Source: Lojkania enalia
Lineage: Eukaryota > Ascomycota > Dothideomycetes > Pleosporales
Direction: 5' to 3'
Assembly (NCBI GenBank): GCA_010094045.1
Contig: ML986692.1
Span: 104,345 to 168,344 of the forward strand
Length of the DNA stretch: 64,000 nucleotides
Positions 60,139-64,000 of the stretch are shown here, one piece after another (position 1 is the first letter of the stretch; each line of letters starts with the position of its first letter). The notes below the pieces were generated by a model, which did not search any database, had not been told where the DNA came from, and saw nothing but the letters and a program-made list of their open reading frames with translations. Position numbers and translations under genes: made by a program.

Positions 60139-62527
60139 ATGAATAGGAAATCGTCCTTCGCATTGCTGTCGCTAGCGAAGTCGGGTTCTCCCCAAGTAGA
60201 GAAACCCACTACAGGGAAGCCTCAGGAGCTTGACATTGGGATCAAAGGCCACAAGGAAGGGGCTATGCCAGACAAAGCCGGCTGGAGGAAAAAGATTCAG
60301 CAAGGTACGCGACCAAGGACGCCTGTCCAACCAAAGAACACTACGGAGGACAAGACCACGGTTGAAGAACAAGCACAGCGTCGTGGCCCGCCTCAGCAGG
60401 ACAAGTCTGGCTGGCGGAAGACAATCCATGGAGGGAAAGTAGATACTCCTTCCGGTGCCGCTACGGCCGCTTCCATTGGAGATGACGCGAACGATGCCCG
60501 CAGTGATCAGGGTTTAGAGACGTCAACATCTCGTCTTAGGAGCGGGCCGAAGCCTAAACTATCGCGGTATTTATCGGATTATTTAACTCTCACGGCTCCT
60601 TCAAAGGACCAAATCTTCTCGGAACCGTGGACAGAGGATGCTCCAGCCGCCTTCGTGCCGCCTGTTGATCCTTTGGTCGTTCTTCAGCCCGTAAGAACAT
60701 ATTTTTGCAAGTTTCCATCGCAAGCTCTCCCTCCGCAACACAATAGCGGTCTACTACGTCTGTTCGAGGATTACGAGAAGATTAGGAAAGAAAAGGGAAA
60801 CCTAGATAATTTGTTGAAGGAAACTCTCGAGGGGTTTAGGAGCGCTGAGGACTCCTGGGCAGCTGCAAAGGTGGGCTATCAGGAAGAAATCCGCCGCCTT
60901 GAGCTGATGATTGCATGTGGAACTTCTGGAGTTGCGGGTCTCTTGAAAGCTAGACAAGAGAGCATTATGCAGAGGCGGCCACGTAGAGAGACTTCGGCAA
61001 TAGAACCTCTCGAAACTGCCTACGAATTTCTGACGCGGAGTGAATTAGATGACCAAATTATCCAGAGGAGCCAAAGAGGTAAGAATATCGTTAACGTATC
61101 TTAAAAGTGCGACTAACGAGAAGAGTATTTCTCCACCGCGGATCTTCGCCGTCCGGGACAATGGCAGCGCTTTCTAGTAAGTTTTCTAGTATAAATTCCA
61201 CTGCGGACTTTCTAGTTGGGACCGCACCAACTCAAGAACGAAAGATCACCCTTTCTCGGAAAGTAAAGAGTGAATTGGATCTCGCCAAGATGGGAGACTT
61301 TAGTGCCTCTGGCCCGACGGCCCAATCTGTGTCTATGTACTCAGAGTTTTCTGCAATAGGTGATCCCGTACCAGACGAATTAGAGCCATCCCAGACGATC
61401 ATTGACGCTAGAGTCGAAAGCGAGGCATTCGTTGCATTGAGACATTTGGCCGTGCTAGTGGCTCGACGTAAGGGTATGAATGCCAAAAATTTCGTGTCTC
61501 GGTTCATGAGACTATTCTCAGATGATAATGATGAAAACCTCAATTCGGAGCAACAAATCGATCCCCATTATTGGGATAGTGACGACGCAATCAAGGAAAT
61601 GCAGACGAAGAGTCCGAATGTTACGCGGAGTGAGACTGTGAAGCGACGCCTTCGCCCTTCCAGATCACAACCCCAACTGGGCGCCGATATGGTTCGTCGT
61701 CGACACTTTTCCTTTGAACCTGGAGATGATCAGGTTGCAATTCCAGAGGAGGCCATAATCCCCCCCGAAATCGGCGGAGTCGTTCAAAAGTCGAGATTTG
61801 AGAAGGTTCATAGCTCTGATTCTTCTGATCCATCATTCAATCTTCAAATGGAACATTCCCCGGGTGGATCCCTTAATGCTGAGTGTCCCAAACCCTCCAA
61901 AATCCCTAGTCCAATTCAGGGGCCCATGATGGGCCGCATGCGAAGGGAAAATTCTGTGTCTAGTCTCCAGACCGTATACGGAAGATCGCATCGAGACGGG
62001 GACCGGCATCGGGACTCTAGGTCCAGTGTGCTCACTGCGTTCCGACAGAACTCTCACGGCAGTTCCCAAGCTCAATCCTCACCGCACAGTAGGAGTAGTT
62101 CTACGAATGACCTACGTCAAGCTGAGAGTCAGCTTTTGAGAAATCCTTCTGGCAGCCTGCCTAAGCGAAATAACATCGCCGCTTTGGCAGCAGCAAGGGC
62201 AGCTGATAAGTCGAGTAGCTCGTCGGAATCCAAGAGCAACAGCCAAGGAACTCAAGTTTCCAGAATGCAAACCGGCATTGGGACTTCAAAGGCTCGATCA
62301 TGTCGCAATAGTTCTCAAGAACACTCTTAAGACTAACTTCCCCCTCCAGCACTACCGGAATCTAATTCTAACGGTTCTAATTTCCCCGGAAGCGGTTCCA
62401 TTTCCTCCAGGCCTCACATGACCGACAAAGATAGGCCTTTTAAGGTGAGAATGAAGGCCTGGGTTGTTGAAGCATGTTAATGATGCTTTAGAAAAGGCTG
62501 AGCAACACGATTACCTCATGTATGTAG
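60139..62527 (+). CDS. Ser/Arg-rich protein of unknown function with twin DKxGWRK motifs
   Basis: Exons 60139-61078, 61126-62301 and 62350 onward. The first intron (47 nt, GTAAGA) is solid. The second (48 nt, donor GTCGCA, branch GACTAAC, acceptor CCCTCCAG) rejoins coding-like sequence (LPESNSNGSNFPGSG). The end is open: reading through stops at 62480 (748 residues), whereas a GTGAGA-TTTAG intron (62445-62491) gives a different short tail stopping at 62527. Two copies of a DKxGWRK motif lie at about residues 46 and 90, followed by a helical segment (LLRLFEDYEKIRKEKGNL, residues 220-260) and a folded-looking part, ARVESEAFVALRHLAVLVAR. The rest is Ser-rich and disordered. No catalytic or membrane motif is seen. 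Without the second intron it would stop at 62330. Confidence 0.68.
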
Positions 62528-64000
62528 ATGTTACGTGCAATTCCTTCGGCCGAAGACTTTCATTTGTTTCTGACACAGCTCATATCACTTGACCTTCGTT
62601 TTGCGTGTTCTTCCTTTCTGATATATTATGTTCTGGTGGCTATAGCAAGGGTTGATACTATATTGTTGGGCGGGGGGAACGGATGGAGGCGAGTAGACGG
62701 TTGTGATGGGGCCACGCATGTCTAATTTCGTTACACGCACTATGAAGGATGACCCTTGAATTGCGATGGAGGGATCACTCAAGGTCACAGCGCAAAATGA
62801 CAATTGGCATTTCAATTTCCCATCACATCTCACATCAGCACCTGGGGTTGCGAGGGATGGTTACCCATAGACCAACGAGGATGTCTGAATCGAGCCTATC
62901 CGAGGAGTGCAGCACTGGAGTCACCTACCGTTTCATTCGGCTAACGCATCTTTTCTTCTTTACCTGATACCTAAGACGCTACGAATGATAGCACTGTCGC
63001 TCCTTGAGGGTGCAAAGCCAATCGACATTCCGGGTGTTCGATGGTCTCATTGCGTCGCAATTGCAGAACGCATCCCTCAGCACATTGAGGCGAATACTGA
63101 TGTGAGGAAGTATCTAAGAGCTGAGGAATTGGGCAGATCGCGCCACAGTCTAGGTGCCGATCGACGCCACAATTGTGGCGCAACGCGTCTACTCCCTGGG
63201 CAGACGGCGCGGCCTTGGGGGTTTAGGCCAAGCGGCAAGCTGTGCCGTGCAACGGGCCCCGGCTCTCGTGCTACTTGTGCAGGAGGAAACTTCGCACAGC
63301 GTTCCATCGCGTGATGATGTGCGACCGATCCCGCTCACCAATGTCCGCGCTTTCTCGATCTCACTCTAGCCTTTGGGACCAGGAATCCCGCCACACGCTT
63401 ATTCTTGCGAGGGCTCAGCGGTCTCTCCGCCGTTAATGCAGCGCGGAAACTCTCTCCGTAAAGGCGGAGGAAGCCGATAGCCATGGAGCACAGCGACCGA
63501 AGAGTGTAACCATCTCGGCCAGAGGCCGACACGCGTTTCCTGTCCCAATAGCAACCCAACGGCAGGGCTGCATGCTCTATGAAGAGCATCTGAGGCCCAG
63601 AGGCCCTCGCGATGACGAAATGCGTCACGGACAGGGCAAACAGGAGGAGGGCTATTCGTTCGGGATGGATTCGGGAAAGCGCCCGTTTTCGAGGCTCCTT
63701 AATCTCGGCTCGAGAGGGCCTAGAAGCAGTGCAAGTAAGTGGCCAGGCAGCCAACGGCGAGTGGAATACATATTCCCAAGCGATACGGCTGATTTAGGAC
63801 TCGGGCAGGTCAAGCCACAGGATTGGCTGTGGAGCGGTGGTTTGGCGGGCGGATAGCGGGGTCTACCCTCGTCTCTCATCCGCCGCAGGGGAAATTGGCC
63901 GCAAGCGTCCCTAATTATCAAAGGGCGGCGACGGGGCCGCTGGGGGGTTCTGCGCGCTCATTTCGCGGCAGGACTGAGAAGAGCAAGGTGCAGCCGGGGG
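62528..64000. other. Intergenic to window end
   Basis: 1.47 kb, rising in GC after 63 kb. Overlapping frames of 70-140 codons occur on both strands in the GC-rich part, as expected by chance, and none has a motif. It probably includes the promoter of a gene beyond the window. Confidence 0.45.
63165..63180. repeat. Perfect 16-bp palindrome
   Basis: CGCCACAATTGTGGCG reads the same on both strands. A half-site-like CGCCACA occurs about 25 bp upstream (63140-63147). It could be a dimer-binding site; no factor is assigned. Confidence 0.5.

Noticed and set aside
59786..60142. 118-codon + strand frame
   Set aside because: Overlaps the start of the 60,139 gene in another frame; best read as its leader.
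62907..63754. Frames of 135-139 codons on both strands near the window end
   Set aside because: GC-rich sequence gives open frames in several phases; no motif, start context or splice site stands out.

Overview
This window comes from the nuclear genome of a filamentous ascomycete (Pezizomycotina; a Leotiomycetes-like fungus is my guess, but nothing here fixes the class). Genes are spaced 0.3-2 kb apart on both strands and broken by short GT-AG introns, mostly 47-80 nt. Single-copy housekeeping proteins of fungal type are interleaved with AT-rich, gene-poor islands. No rRNA, tRNA, CRISPR array or intact transposon was recognised. All exon joins below were worked out by hand from splice sites and reading frame.

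Layout. 0-2.8 kb: the 5' end of mitochondrial aconitase (leaving the window), a BUD20-type zinc-finger ribosome factor and MOG1. 2.8-10.2 kb: an AT-rich island with no intact gene. 10.2-14.2 kb: an ankyrin-repeat protein that ends in a spliced ZZ zinc finger, and a GH18 chitinase. 15-20 kb: a J-domain membrane protein, an unknown conserved-looking protein and an alpha/beta hydrolase. 20.8-30.4 kb: SPT10-like GNAT/HHCC protein, BSD2-like membrane protein, a UQCC2/CBP6-like protein, an unknown charged protein and HPC2 with a 64-glutamine tract. 32.5-40.4 kb: NOP56, CCT6 (11 exons) and a large GH47 mannosidase. 40.4-45 kb: a second AT-rich island with a broken gene. 45-53.5 kb: APC1 and NUP37. 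54.7-64 kb: a lineage-specific Glu/Lys-rich protein, a 52-residue secreted peptide, a 748-residue unknown protein and gene-free flanks.

Themes. Two regulators of histone genes (SPT10-like and HPC2, a HIR-complex subunit) lie within 10 kb. Three pairs of essential or housekeeping genes are head-to-head over short shared promoters: BSD2/CBP6, NOP56/CCT6 and APC1/NUP37. Accessory material (ankyrin-ZZ protein, secreted peptide, Glu/Lys-rich protein, broken genes) sits in or beside the AT-rich islands, as in two-speed fungal genomes. I did not find a convincing new multi-gene system. The best candidates for a second look are the ankyrin-ZZ gene with no NLR core, the Glu/Lys-rich repeat protein and the tiny secreted peptide.
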